From: Acidobacteriota bacterium
GTDB taxonomy: Bacteria; Acidobacteriota; Vicinamibacteria; Vicinamibacterales; UBA8438
Assembly: GCA_009861545.1 (NCBI GenBank)
Contig: VXME01000042.1
Location: forward strand, 1 to 64,000
Length of the DNA: 64,000 bases
Reading direction: 5' to 3'
Positions 1 to 8,459 of this stretch are shown here, piece by piece; position 1 is the stretch's first letter, and each line of letters begins with the position of its first letter. The notes below the pieces were generated by a model. It ran no database searches. It saw only the letters and a list, made by a program, of their open reading frames with translations, and was not told where the DNA came from. The translations under genes were made by a program, and so were the position numbers.

Positions 1-672
1 TATTTTAAACTGGGGGCGGTGCGGGGGGGCGTGGCGCGGGTCTACCGCCGCCGGCGGTGGCGGCCGGGGGGGGGGCGGGGGCGCGGCGCGGCGCGGGGGG
101 GGGGGGGGGATGCCGGCGGCGCCGGCGACGACCGCGATCTCGATCGTGTCCGGCAGCGTCACCTCCAGTTCGTCCCCGCCATCCAGACGGATGAACGGCC
201 GCTGGTTGTCGGCGTAGCCCTGCGCGGTGCCGGTGCCGCGGTTCAGGCGGCGCACGCCGGCGTCGATCTCCCAGACCGGCCAGAGGTGGCCGTACGCGTA
301 GTCGGTGCGGCCGTTGTGGGTCACGCTCCAGACCAGATCCTGCTCCCGGCCCCAGTCGGCCGGCACGCGGACCGTGAAGACGAACTGCTGCCGGCGGTTG
401 TAGAAGTGGGTCGGCTGGCCGCGGTCGGCCGGCCCCGGCTCGAAGAAGTTGTTCGGCCCGACCGGGATGCTCGGCTGCTCCTGGTAGTTGCGGTTCAGGT
501 AGCCGAAGACCATGGTGAACGACCCGTCGTCGTTCCGCTCCCAGCCCTCGAAGACCGGCTGCACGTTCTGGCCCCGGTTCCAGCGCTCCTGGGCGGACGC
601 CGGCGAACCGATCGCCGCCGCCAGCAGGACGGCCGCGGCCACTGCACGAACGATGCGAATCTGACCCCTCAT
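1..672 (-). CDS. Secreted beta-rich protein of unknown function, C-terminus cut by window edge
   Basis: The start at 672 opens a typical Sec signal peptide (MRGQIRIVRAVAAAVLLAAA, then SPASAQE), so the product is exported. The mature part (QNVQPVFEGW, DDGSFTMVFGYLNRN, FEPGPADRGQPTHFYNRRQ, FVFTVRVPADWG, HNGRTDYAYG) matches the protein at 53586-54515 almost motif by motif, so the two are paralogues. Neither belongs to a family I can name. The gene lies 111 bases downstream of a cytochrome/copper-monooxygenase-like gene on the same strand, the same order as the second pair. The frame stays open to base 1, but the last 40 codons fall in a G/C homopolymer tract (bases 1-120) that gives only Pro/Arg/Gly and does not resemble the paralogue. 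The true end is therefore either off the window or spoiled by poor sequence. Confidence 0.75.
   Translation of the reverse strand, partial: MRGQIRIVRAVAAAVLLAAAIGSPASAQERWNRGQNVQPVFEGWERNDDGSFTMVFGYLNRNYQEQPSIPVGPNNFFEPGPADRGQPTHFYNRRQQFVFTVRVPADWGREQDLVWSVTHNGRTDYAYGHLWPVWEIDAGVRRLNRGTGTAQGYADNQRPFIRLDGGDELEVTLPDTIEIAVVAGAAGIPPPPPRRAAPPPPPRPPPPAAVDPRHAPPHRPQFKI
60..112. repeat. G-homopolymer low-complexity tract at window edge
   Basis: Runs of G (up to about 15) interrupted by GCGC occupy this stretch, inside the apparent 3' part of the truncated secreted-protein gene. The composition is unlike the rest of the window. The paralogue at 53586 has ordinary coding sequence at the corresponding place. 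A contig-end assembly or sequencing artefact is the simplest explanation; a genuine proline-rich tail is the alternative. Confidence 0.6.
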
Positions 673-783
673 GATGCTCTTCCCGCGACCTCTCTCGACC
701 GCCGCAACGGCACGAAGCCTCCGCGATCCACGACCGCGAAGGCTTCGCCCGAATGCGCGCGCAGGGCCGCACAGGCCCTGGTC

Positions 784-2085
784 CTAGTTGTCGTTGTTGG
801 CGGACAGCGCCTCGCGCTCCGCCACTTCACTCTCGAACGCCTCGTCGTCGAGCTCGTACCAACTCACCCACGCGAAGCTCATCTCGTCGCTCGACCGCTG
901 TCCGAAGCCGGCCCAGTTGGTCGGATCGTCGTTCCAGCGGTTCGCCTCGGAGTTGTCGTGCCAGCTCGTCACGTGCAGGATCGTGTCCCGCGGGAGCAGC
1001 GGCGCCACGTGGTCCTCGTAGTTGTAGACGATGTGCCAGCCGAAGTCCCAGTCGGCGCAGCTCAGGATCTCCTTGCTGTTGTCCGGGTAGATGGCCTCGA
1101 GGCACTGCCGCTTGCCGAGGTTGTGCAGGTGCGCCTGGAACGCCGTGATGCGGGAGTTCTCCTTCAGGCGGTAGTAGCCGTCGTGCCGCACGTTCGACGC
1201 CCCGGCCGGGATGTCGAGATCCTCGTCGTCGCCGACGTGGGCCGAGATGAGCTTCCGCTCCGGCACGACCCCCCGCGGGTAGAACTGCAGGCCGACCCGC
1301 GTGCGGTCGGTCGTCTCCACGCCGATGGCGGCGTAGTGCATGTTGAAGCGGATTTTCGAGTTGGCCTTGATCAGCCGGCCGGTGCCGTCCGGGAAGATGT
1401 CGCCGTTCTTGCCGAGGGCGTACTCGTTGAGGAACTCGCCGATGCCGCTGGTGTCCTCGGTGTCCTCGTTCACCATGCCGGTGACCGCGTGATGCACCAC
1501 CGGGAAGCCCTCGATCGACGGCTTGGTCTCGACCGCCTTGATCCAGCGGTCCTCGGTCAGGCCCGACTCGGACTCGAGGTTGCCCCACCAGTTGGGCGCC
1601 TCGGCCGCGACGACGAACGGCTCGGGAATCTCGACCACCCAGTCCGGCTCGCCGATCTTCCACTCGGCGATGTCGCGGAACTCGCGCGGCGGCGGCAGGT
1701 CGGCGGGGTTGCCCCGCGGCGCGCCGGCGTCGACCCAGGCGGCGACCGTGGCGATCTCGTCGTCGCTCAGCGAGTAGTCGTACTTGAAGCCCTGGACGCC
1801 GATGTTGCGGTCGATGTACCACGGCGGCATCGCACGGGTGACGACCTTCTCGCGGATCGAACGCGCCCAGGGCCGCGACTCCTCGTAGGTGAGGAGCGAC
1901 ATCGGGGCGATGGAGCCGGTGCGGTGGCACTCCTGGCAGGAGCGCTGCAGGATCGGCGCGACATCCTTCGTGAACGTGATCCGCGCATCGTCCTGGGCGG
2001 CAACGGTCGACGGCGCGGCGAGGACGCCGAGCGCGAGGACCAGGACCGTGGCAAGACCGAGTCGGCAACCGGTTGTGAGTGACAT
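784..2085 (-). CDS. Secreted cytochrome c / type II copper monooxygenase-like fusion protein (433 aa)
   Basis: A signal peptide (residues 1-31, ending TVAAQ) is followed by a one-haem cytochrome c domain with CQECH at 50-54 and a possible Met ligand in RAMPPW. The rest resembles the copper type II ascorbate-dependent monooxygenase fold, with paired and spaced histidines: VVHHAV, NMHYAAIG, AHLHNLG, SWHDNS. Such fusions occur in several environmental phyla; the substrate is not known. The haem would deliver or take electrons in the periplasm. I chose the ATG at 2085 because GGAGG lies 7-8 bases upstream and the signal peptide begins there; the frame is open further upstream but that extension lacks both. 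The neighbour downstream is the truncated secreted protein. A paralogue of this gene is at 52151-53566. Copper binding is inferred from the His pattern only. Confidence 0.72.
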   Translation of the reverse strand: MSLTTGCRLGLATVLVLALGVLAAPSTVAAQDDARITFTKDVAPILQRSCQECHRTGSIAPMSLLTYEESRPWARSIREKVVTRAMPPWYIDRNIGVQGFKYDYSLSDDEIATVAAWVDAGAPRGNPADLPPPREFRDIAEWKIGEPDWVVEIPEPFVVAAEAPNWWGNLESESGLTEDRWIKAVETKPSIEGFPVVHHAVTGMVNEDTEDTSGIGEFLNEYALGKNGDIFPDGTGRLIKANSKIRFNMHYAAIGVETTDRTRVGLQFYPRGVVPERKLISAHVGDDEDLDIPAGASNVRHDGYYRLKENSRITAFQAHLHNLGKRQCLEAIYPDNSKEILSCADWDFGWHIVYNYEDHVAPLLPRDTILHVTSWHDNSEANRWNDDPTNWAGFGQRSSDEMSFAWVSWYELDDEAFESEVAEREALSANNDN

Positions 2086-2248
2086 CTTGGAGGCCTCCAG
2101 AGCCGAGCGTGCGTCGTTTACTTCCAGAGCATGAACATGATGTCTCGCCGCGAACTCCCGGACAACGCCGTCCGCGTCGGCGGGGTCCATGCGGTGCAGA
2201 CTGCTGGCCGTCTATTGTGGACCAGCCGGCGCCGGAACGCCAAACGTT

Positions 2249-2275
2249 CTTTCGGCGTCGGTGTCTGGTACATTG
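2249..2275 (+). repeat. 27-base direct repeat, copy A (promoter-like box before mntA)
   Basis: This stretch matches 3261-3287 at 25 of 27 positions; the shared core is TGTCTGGTACATTG. It ends exactly 8 bases before the mntA ATG, and copy B ends exactly 8 bases before the ATG at 3296. TACATT (2269-2274) could serve as a -10 hexamer and would put transcription start at or next to the start codon. Neither gene has a convincing Shine-Dalgarno sequence, which fits leaderless transcripts. The alternative reading is a duplicated border flanking the toxin-antitoxin module. Confidence 0.7.
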
Positions 2276-2283
2276 GACACGGG

Positions 2284-2829
2284 ATGACCGATCTCGAAGG
2301 GGTGCGCGACGACGCGATCCGCCGCATCGGCGACGACCTCGCGCGCGGGATGAGCATGGAACCGACCGTCCGGCTCGCCTGGCTGTTCGGGAGCCGGGTC
2401 AGGGGCACGGCGCGTGCGGAAAGCGACATCGACGTCGCGGTTCTCGTCGACGACGCCTGTGCCGCCGGACCGGGGGCGCTCAAGGACTCCTACTTCCGCG
2501 TGATTGGCGTCCTCGGCCGGACCGTCCGTAGCGACCTGATCGACTTGGTGATCCTTAATCACGCACCCCCGCTATTGCGACACCGGGTCGTGCGGGACGG
2601 CGTCCTGCTGTACGCATGCTCCGACGCGGAGCGGGTGCGCTTCGTACGGAGCACGCTCCGCGAGTATCTGGATATGGAACCCTGGTTCCGCGAGCAGACC
2701 CGCCTGCTGATACGCCGGCTCAAGGAGGAACGGGCACGCCATGATGGTCGACACCAGGATCTTCGCGAAGCGGCTCGGCGCCCTGGAAGACTATCTGCAG
2801 CGGCTGCGCAGCCTCGGCGAAGCCAGTGA
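2284..2829 (+). CDS. mntA: MntA-type nucleotidyltransferase antitoxin (181 aa)
   Basis: Minimal nucleotidyltransferase. The segment GSRVRGTARAESDID (residues 36-50) is an exact GSx10DxD motif, with D48 and D50 as metal ligands. In characterised MntA-HepT pairs the antitoxin blocks the HEPN ribonuclease by adding AMP to its tyrosine. The start at 2284 is favoured because the motif-bearing fold begins there and the promoter-like repeat sits just upstream. The frame runs 89 bases into the downstream toxin gene, an unusually long overlap; the last ~30 residues (ERARHDGRHQ onward) are Arg-rich and look non-native. Either the stop is simply late or a small frameshift extended it. Partner: the HEPN protein at 2741. 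Confidence 0.85.
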   Translation: MTDLEGVRDDAIRRIGDDLARGMSMEPTVRLAWLFGSRVRGTARAESDIDVAVLVDDACAAGPGALKDSYFRVIGVLGRTVRSDLIDLVILNHAPPLLRHRVVRDGVLLYACSDAERVRFVRSTLREYLDMEPWFREQTRLLIRRLKEERARHDGRHQDLREAARRPGRLSAAAAQPRRSQ

Positions 2830-3172
2830 GGCCGACTACCTCGCCGACCCGACGATCCACGACCTCGCCGCACGCTACCTGCATCTGGCGATGGAAGCGA
2901 CAATCGACATCGCCAATCACTGGATCTCGGACGCGCGCCTGCGGACGCCGGACACCTATCGCGACTCCTTCACCTCCCTGGAAGAGGCGGGTGAGCTGGA
3001 GCCCGACTTGGCAAGACGCCTCCGAGAGTGGGCCGGATTCCGAAACGTGCTCGTGCACGACTACCTGACCATCGACCACGAAATCGCTTACCGGGCGATC
3101 CGCGACGACCTCGACGTACTCGACGCGTTCCGGCTCTGGGCGCTCGGCAAGCTCGACCCCGACGAGGCCTGA
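2741..3172 (+). CDS. hepT: HepT-type HEPN ribonuclease toxin (143 aa, DUF86 family)
   Basis: Helical HEPN protein with RNVLVHDY at 101-108, an exact RX4HXY motif: R101 and H106 are the expected ribonuclease residues and Y108 the tyrosine that MntA AMPylates in characterised systems. Length and motif position fit HepT. AAGGAGGA at 2722-2729 precedes tandem ATGs at 2741 and 2744; either could start, with 2744 being less well spaced. The gene overlaps mntA and must be co-transcribed with it. Known HepT enzymes cut RNA (tRNA in Shewanella); the target here is unknown. Confidence 0.88.
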   Translation: MMVDTRIFAKRLGALEDYLQRLRSLGEASEADYLADPTIHDLAARYLHLAMEATIDIANHWISDARLRTPDTYRDSFTSLEEAGELEPDLARRLREWAGFRNVLVHDYLTIDHEIAYRAIRDDLDVLDAFRLWALGKLDPDEA

Positions 3173-3260
3173 CCGCCACACCGGCGAACCGCCGGTCACC
3201 CAGCCGCCGAAGACCGTCCCGCCGTCGGCCAGTCGCGCTGATGCCGAACTCGAAGCTGCT

Positions 3261-3287
3261 CTTCCGGCGCCGGTGTCTGGTACATTG
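3261..3287 (+). repeat. 27-base direct repeat, copy B (promoter-like box before TonB receptor)
   Basis: Second copy of the box seen at 2249-2275 (25/27 identical). It ends 8 bases before the ATG at 3296, the same spacing as copy A has to mntA. TACATT at 3281-3286 is the candidate -10. The identical phase relative to two unrelated start codons argues for a shared promoter rather than coincidence. Confidence 0.65.
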
Positions 3288-3295
3288 AAGTTGGA

Positions 3296-6100
3296 ATGTG
3301 TACGCCCGAATATCGAGACCGAAGATGGCTTAGTGCCGGCCCGATGACACGGACTCGGACAGGCCATGCCCAATATGCTCCCTCATCGCGCCCTGCCACG
3401 CGGGCGCCTCGCCCCTCTCGGTGCCGCGTGGCGCTTCATCACGGGCTGCTGGCTCTGGCCATGCTCCTGCCCGTGTGGACCGCACCCGCCTCCGATGCAC
3501 GCGCGGCGACCCGGGAGAGCGACGCGCACGCGCAGACGGCGGAGGAGACAGACGCGCAGATCGAGACGTTGGGCCGCGCTCTCGGGATGGCGCCCGCCGA
3601 AATCGAGGCCCTGGGATTGTCACCCGCCGAGATGCAGACCCTGCTCGCCGGCTTCCGGGAGGAGACGGTCGTGGTCGGCTCCCGCGCCGAGGCCCGGAGC
3701 GTCACCGCGTCGGCGGTCCCGGTGGATGTTCTGACCGCCACCGACCTCCTCAGGCAGGGAACCGGAGACCTGAAGGAGCAGCTCCGCGCCATCGTCCCGT
3801 CGTTCAATACGAATACGCAGCCGATCCAGGGAGCGTCGACGGTGGTCCGCCCCGCCATGCTCCGCAACCTGGCGCCGGACCATGTCCTGGTGCTCGTCAA
3901 CGGCAAGCGCCGGCACCGTTCGTCGGTCCTCGAATGGCACGGCGGCAACGGCGTCGCCTACGGTTCGCAGGGCCCCGACATATCGGTGATCCCCGCCATC
4001 GCGCTGCGGCAGGTCGAGGTGCTGCGGGACGGCGCCGCCGCGCAGTACGGCTCCGACGCCATCGCCGGCGTGATGAACTTCCAGCTCAAGGAGGCCCGCT
4101 CGGGCGGGTCCGTCGAGCTCAACACGGGGATGTACGGCGCCGGCGACGGCGAATCGGCCCGGTTCGCCGGCAATGTCGGCCTGCCGATCGGAGCGGACGG
4201 GTTCGCCAACCTGAGCCTGGAGTACGGCAACGCGAACCCCACCGACCGGGCCGCGACTCGGCGGGACGCGATTGCGCTCGTTGCCGCCGGCAACACGCAC
4301 GTCCGCTCCGAGCATCCGCAGGTCTGGGGCGATCCGGACATCGACGACGACCTGATGCTGTTCGGCAACTTCGGCTACGCGCTGCCCGCCGGCGTGCAGC
4401 TCTACGGCCACACGAACTTCGCCCGCAAGAAGGTGACCCAGGGCTTCTTCTTCCGGAACCCGAACACCCGGCTCGGCGTGTTCAGCAACGACGGCGGGCG
4501 CACGCTGCTGATCGGCGACGTGCTCGCCGCCAACGGCAGGGGCTCGGCCGACTGTCCGACCGTGACCGTCACCGGCCATGTGCCCGACCCGGCGGCGCTG
4601 CAGAGGGTGTTCGACGACCCGAACTGCTTCTCGTTCCAGGAGATGTTCCCGGGCGGCTTCACGCCGCAGATGGGCGGCACGGCGCTCGACGCGTCGCTTG
4701 CGGGCGGCGTGCGGGGCGCCACCACCGGCGGCTTCGACTGGGACGTGAGCGGCTCGGTCGGCCTGCACGGCAGCGACCTGTTCATCCGCGACACCGTCAA
4801 CGGCTCGCTGGGCCCCGCCTCTCCCACCGCGTTCGACGTCGGCGCGAACCGGCAGCGGGAGCTCAATCTCCACTTCGACGCTTCGTACGCCGTCACGGAC
4901 CGGATCAACCTGGCCGCCGGCGCCGAGTGGCGGGACGAGCAGTTCCGGACGCTTGAGGGCGACCGGGAGGGCTGGCTGGTCGGCCCCTACGCGCGGCAGC
5001 GCTTCATGGCCGGCGCCAACGGCTTCTTCGGCTACGGCCCGCTGCACGCGGGCGCCTGGAGCCGCTACAACGTCGCCGCCTACGGCGATCTGGAAGTGAC
5101 CGACCCGGGCGACGCGTGGACGCTGGGCGGCGCGCTCCGCGTCGAGAACTTCGAGGACTTCGGGACCACGACGAACGGCAAGGTCTCGGGCCGGCTCGGC
5201 TTCGTGCGGGGCAGCGTGAGCACCGGATTTCGCGCGCCGACCCCCGGCCAGCAGAACGGGTTCAACATCTCGAGCTGGTTCGACCCGACCGTCGGCGACC
5301 TGGTCAACAACGCCGTCATTCCGTCGATCTCGCCCGCCGCGCGGCTCCGCGGCGGCCTGCCGCTGGGGCCGGAGCAGTCGGTCAACTACACGGCCGGCGT
5401 GGTGTTCGACACCGGCTCGTTCACGCTGACGGCCGACTACTTCCACATCGACGTGTCCGACCGGATCGGGATCACGAGCAACTTCTACCTGACCGACGCG
5501 GAGGTCGCGGACCTGGTGGCCGGGGGGTTCGACGCGGCGGAGAGCGTCAGGAACTTCCGCTTCTTCACCAACGCCTTCGCCACCTCCTCGCGGGGCGTCG
5601 ATGTCGTCACCACCTACACGCCGCTCGCGCTACGCGGGAACACCATCGTCAGCGCCGCCTTCAACCACACCGATACCCGGGTCGCCGACAACGCCAGGGG
5701 ACTGCTCGACGGCCGGCGGCTCGCGGAGTACGCCTACGCGCTGCCCCGCACCCGCGGGAACGTCGGCGTCACGCAACGCCTCGGACCGGCCAGCCTGCTC
5801 GGCCGCGTCAGCTACTACAGCGGCTGGTACGACTACGACAGCGGGTACGGCGAGATCTTCGCGCCCTCGGGCGGCCTTGCCCAGGGCTTCTTCGCCGGCC
5901 GGCCCATCGTCGACCTGGAAGTCGGCTTCCCCCTCGGCGAGGGAGCGACGCTGGCCGTCGGCGGCCGGAACGTCTTCGACGTCTACTCCCAGGTATCGGC
6001 GATCGCGATGTCCGTCGGCGAGCGGTACAGCGAGTACACGCCGTGGGGCTACAGCGGCGCCTACTACTACGTGCGTATCGGCTACGGCTGGGGTGGGTGA
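3296..6100 (+). CDS. TonB-dependent outer-membrane receptor (934 aa)
   Basis: Energy-coupled outer-membrane transporter. A hydrophobic export segment (about residues 45-70, LLALAMLLPVW...ASDARA) precedes a TonB box (EETVVVGSR, 122-130), a plug domain (about 131-250, with VLVNGKRRHRS and VEVLRDGAAAQYGSDAIAGV) and a 22-strand-type barrel to the end (GRNVFDVYSQ, final GYGWGG). The substrate cannot be read from sequence; no siderophore or vitamin gene is adjacent. The start is uncertain: ATG 3296 is backed by the 8-base spacing to the promoter-like repeat, but it leaves a 45-residue N-terminus before the signal core. An in-frame GTG at 3428 would give a standard signal peptide. It ends against a hairpin terminator shared with the convergent quinoprotein gene. 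Confidence 0.9.
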   Translation: MCTPEYRDRRWLSAGPMTRTRTGHAQYAPSSRPATRAPRPSRCRVALHHGLLALAMLLPVWTAPASDARAATRESDAHAQTAEETDAQIETLGRALGMAPAEIEALGLSPAEMQTLLAGFREETVVVGSRAEARSVTASAVPVDVLTATDLLRQGTGDLKEQLRAIVPSFNTNTQPIQGASTVVRPAMLRNLAPDHVLVLVNGKRRHRSSVLEWHGGNGVAYGSQGPDISVIPAIALRQVEVLRDGAAAQYGSDAIAGVMNFQLKEARSGGSVELNTGMYGAGDGESARFAGNVGLPIGADGFANLSLEYGNANPTDRAATRRDAIALVAAGNTHVRSEHPQVWGDPDIDDDLMLFGNFGYALPAGVQLYGHTNFARKKVTQGFFFRNPNTRLGVFSNDGGRTLLIGDVLAANGRGSADCPTVTVTGHVPDPAALQRVFDDPNCFSFQEMFPGGFTPQMGGTALDASLAGGVRGATTGGFDWDVSGSVGLHGSDLFIRDTVNGSLGPASPTAFDVGANRQRELNLHFDASYAVTDRINLAAGAEWRDEQFRTLEGDREGWLVGPYARQRFMAGANGFFGYGPLHAGAWSRYNVAAYGDLEVTDPGDAWTLGGALRVENFEDFGTTTNGKVSGRLGFVRGSVSTGFRAPTPGQQNGFNISSWFDPTVGDLVNNAVIPSISPAARLRGGLPLGPEQSVNYTAGVVFDTGSFTLTADYFHIDVSDRIGITSNFYLTDAEVADLVAGGFDAAESVRNFRFFTNAFATSSRGVDVVTTYTPLALRGNTIVSAAFNHTDTRVADNARGLLDGRRLAEYAYALPRTRGNVGVTQRLGPASLLGRVSYYSGWYDYDSGYGEIFAPSGGLAQGFFAGRPIVDLEVGFPLGEGATLAVGGRNVFDVYSQVSAIAMSVGERYSEYTPWGYSGAYYYVRIGYGWGG

Positions 6101-6158
6101 GTCCGGCGGGCCGCGCGCATGCCGGCCGGCGAGATCCCGGCCGGTGCCTGATTCTCCG

Positions 6159-6195
6159 CCCGGAGTCTGCGTCGCGGGACGGCGCAGACTCCGGG
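6159..6195. terminator. Bidirectional hairpin terminator, perfect 13-bp stem
   Basis: CCCGGAGTCTGCG at 6159-6171 pairs perfectly with CGCAGACTCCGGG at 6183-6195 around an 11-base loop, between two convergent genes. There is no T-tract on either side, so it would act as a GC-only hairpin or as an mRNA 3'-end stabiliser. Confidence 0.7.
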
Positions 6196-6244
6196 ACAGA
6201 TCCGGTTGAGCGGAAACCGGAGTCAAAGGGCGGCGATTGAAGAG

Positions 6245-8362
6245 CTACCGGCCCAACTTGAACACGTACAGCGCGTTTCCGGTGTCCGGGTGCACGATGT
6301 CGGGGCTCAGCAGCGCCGGGACGCGGCGCGGACTGCCCCCGCCCAGCCCGGTCGACACCGCGATGTACTGCGCGCCGTCGACGCCGTAGCTGACCGGGAA
6401 TCCCTGCACGGACGTCCCCAGCCGCGTCTCCCAGAGCACCTCGCCGGTGGCCGCGTCGTGGGCCCGGAAGTAGCGGTCGACGTCGCCGGCGAACGCCAGT
6501 CCGCCGCCGGTGGTCAGCACCGCGGTCATGAACGCGGCGCGCTGCTCGATGCTCCAGCGCTCCTCCAGCGTGTCGACGTCGTAGGCGGCCAGCTTGCCCA
6601 GGTTGCCGTCGGTGCCCGGCATCTCGAACCAGGTCCGGTCCGCCTGCGAACCGCCCGAGCCGATCTCCAGCGCCACCTCGCGGCCGGCGATCTCCAGGCA
6701 GCTCTGGCTCAGCGGGATGATCAGCGAGCGCGTCTGGGGGCTGTAGCCCGACGCGTGCCAGTTGTGGCCCCCGGCGGTGCTCGGGCAGACCGAGACCCAG
6801 TCGCCGATGCCCATGTCGGCGATGTCCTGCCGGTAGGTCACCACGCCGGTCTCCGGGTCGATGCTCTCGAACACGTTCTGGAAGACGGTCTCCACGTGCC
6901 CGAGGTGCTCGCCAGTCTCCCGGTCGAGCTTCCACAGGATGCCGTGCTTGCCGATGGTGAGCAGCGCCTTGCGCCCGTCGCTGTCGACGAGCACCTGCTC
7001 GAACCCCTCGTCGAGGTCGAGCGCCTCGCCCGGCACGTGCTGCCGGTACCAGCGGATCGAGCCGTCGGCAGGCTCCAGGGCCAGGGTCGAGTTCGTGTAG
7101 AGCGCCGGATCGTAGACCGTCAGTCCGCGGCTGACCGGCACCCACGGCTTGGCCTGCGCGACGGGCCAGTAGAACAGGTCCAGCTCGGGATCGTAGCTGC
7201 CGGGAATCCACGAGTCGCCCCCGCCGCGCAGCGCCAGCGGCAGGTCTCCCCACGAATCGCCCCCCGGCTCGCCCGGCGCGGCGATCGTCAGGCGGCGCCA
7301 CAGCTCCTCGCCGGTCTCCGCGTCGTGCGCGGTGATGAAGCAACTGTCGGGCATGAACCGCGAGCAGCCGTTGATGCCGTTGACGACCCGCCCGCCGGCG
7401 ACGATCGGGCCGCTGGAGTTCGAGTAGCCGTCGTTGTAGTCGGCCATCCGGCTCTCCCAGACCAGCTCGCCGGTGCGGGCGTCGAGCGCCACCACGTGGG
7501 CGTCGCGCGTCCCCATGTAGATCTTGTCGTCGTAGATGGCGAGGTTGCGGCTGTTCGCCCCGCGCAGCGCCTCGGGCAGCGGCCGGCGGTACTCCCACAG
7601 CAGCGACCCGGTGGCGGCGTCGAGCGCCTGCACCACGTTCCCGGGGTTGGCCAGGTACATCACGCCGTCGTAGACCAGCGGCGTCGGCTGGTTGCGCCCG
7701 TCGGCCATCGACCAGACCCAGGCGAGCTGCAGACCGCCGACGTTGTCGGGATTGATCTGGTCCAGCGGACTGTGCCCCCAGCCGTCGTAGGTGCGTCGGT
7801 AGATCAGCCAGTCCTCCGGATCCGGGTCCCGCAACATCTCGTCGGTGACCGGAGCGCGATCGGCGATGGGATGCAACGTGTACGTGCCGCCGGGCAGACC
7901 GGCCGCCGCCGCGCGCGCCAGCGGCTGACCGCTGGAAGTCTGCCCCGCCGGGGGCGCCGTCACCACCCCGCCCAGCGCCACGGTCCCGGCCGCGAAGTCG
8001 TTCTCCTGCAGGATGTAGGCGACGATGCTCACATACTCTTCCGGCGCCAGCGAGCCGGCGCTCTCCGGCGGCATCGTCACCGCGATGAGCTCCAGCAGAT
8101 CCTCCACCGGCTGCTCACCCCACCCGGCGCGGAACGTCGGGCCGGCCAGCTCCGGCGCCTCGAACGAGCCCCTCAGGTTCGGCAGGTGGCACGCCGCACA
8201 CTCCCGATCGTAGAGCGCGCGGCCCGCCTCGGCCTCCGCGGCGGTGTACGACGCCGAGGCGAGCTGCGCCGACGCAACCGCCGGCAACGCCAGCAGCGCC
8301 GCCGCGGTCAGCATCCCCCGGACCCCACTCTTCACGTGTCCGCCGAATCGTCGTCGCTGCAT
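6245..8362 (-). CDS. Quinohaemoprotein (PQQ) dehydrogenase with N-terminal cytochrome c domain (705 aa)
   Basis: Periplasmic alcohol/aldose-type dehydrogenase. Signal peptide at 1-33, then a c-type haem domain (CAACH at 55-59, Met in TMPPES), then an eight-bladed quinoprotein propeller with repeated tryptophan-docking segments ([51 protein letters not shown]). Haem and PQQ domains on one chain allow electrons from the oxidised substrate to go straight to the respiratory chain. In classical quinohaemoprotein alcohol dehydrogenases the haem domain is C-terminal; here it is N-terminal. GGGGAGG six bases before ATG 8362 fixes the start; the frame is open for 15 more codons. Substrate unknown. It converges with the TonB receptor. 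Confidence 0.88.
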   Translation of the reverse strand: MQRRRFGGHVKSGVRGMLTAAALLALPAVASAQLASASYTAAEAEAGRALYDRECAACHLPNLRGSFEAPELAGPTFRAGWGEQPVEDLLELIAVTMPPESAGSLAPEEYVSIVAYILQENDFAAGTVALGGVVTAPPAGQTSSGQPLARAAAAGLPGGTYTLHPIADRAPVTDEMLRDPDPEDWLIYRRTYDGWGHSPLDQINPDNVGGLQLAWVWSMADGRNQPTPLVYDGVMYLANPGNVVQALDAATGSLLWEYRRPLPEALRGANSRNLAIYDDKIYMGTRDAHVVALDARTGELVWESRMADYNDGYSNSSGPIVAGGRVVNGINGCSRFMPDSCFITAHDAETGEELWRRLTIAAPGEPGGDSWGDLPLALRGGGDSWIPGSYDPELDLFYWPVAQAKPWVPVSRGLTVYDPALYTNSTLALEPADGSIRWYRQHVPGEALDLDEGFEQVLVDSDGRKALLTIGKHGILWKLDRETGEHLGHVETVFQNVFESIDPETGVVTYRQDIADMGIGDWVSVCPSTAGGHNWHASGYSPQTRSLIIPLSQSCLEIAGREVALEIGSGGSQADRTWFEMPGTDGNLGKLAAYDVDTLEERWSIEQRAAFMTAVLTTGGGLAFAGDVDRYFRAHDAATGEVLWETRLGTSVQGFPVSYGVDGAQYIAVSTGLGGGSPRRVPALLSPDIVHPDTGNALYVFKLGR

Positions 8363-8459
8363 CAAGTGCCTCCCCGTCTGCTCCACGCATCGTAGCCGCT
8401 GAGACATGGTCGCCGCTACTGATCTCGCCTCGCCTCGGGCAGCCGCACGCTGAGACTGC

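Noticed and set aside
19-2082. Long rightward open frame (687 codons) antisense to the first two genes
   Set aside because: Codon use is that of a GC-rich shadow (Arg, Val, Ala runs), there is no ribosome site, and the opposite strand carries signal peptide, haem and His motifs.
2249-3287. Insertion sequence or attachment sites flanking the toxin-antitoxin genes
   Set aside because: No transposase or integrase, no terminal inverted repeats; the repeat is better placed as a promoter box, so it is kept only as an alternative.
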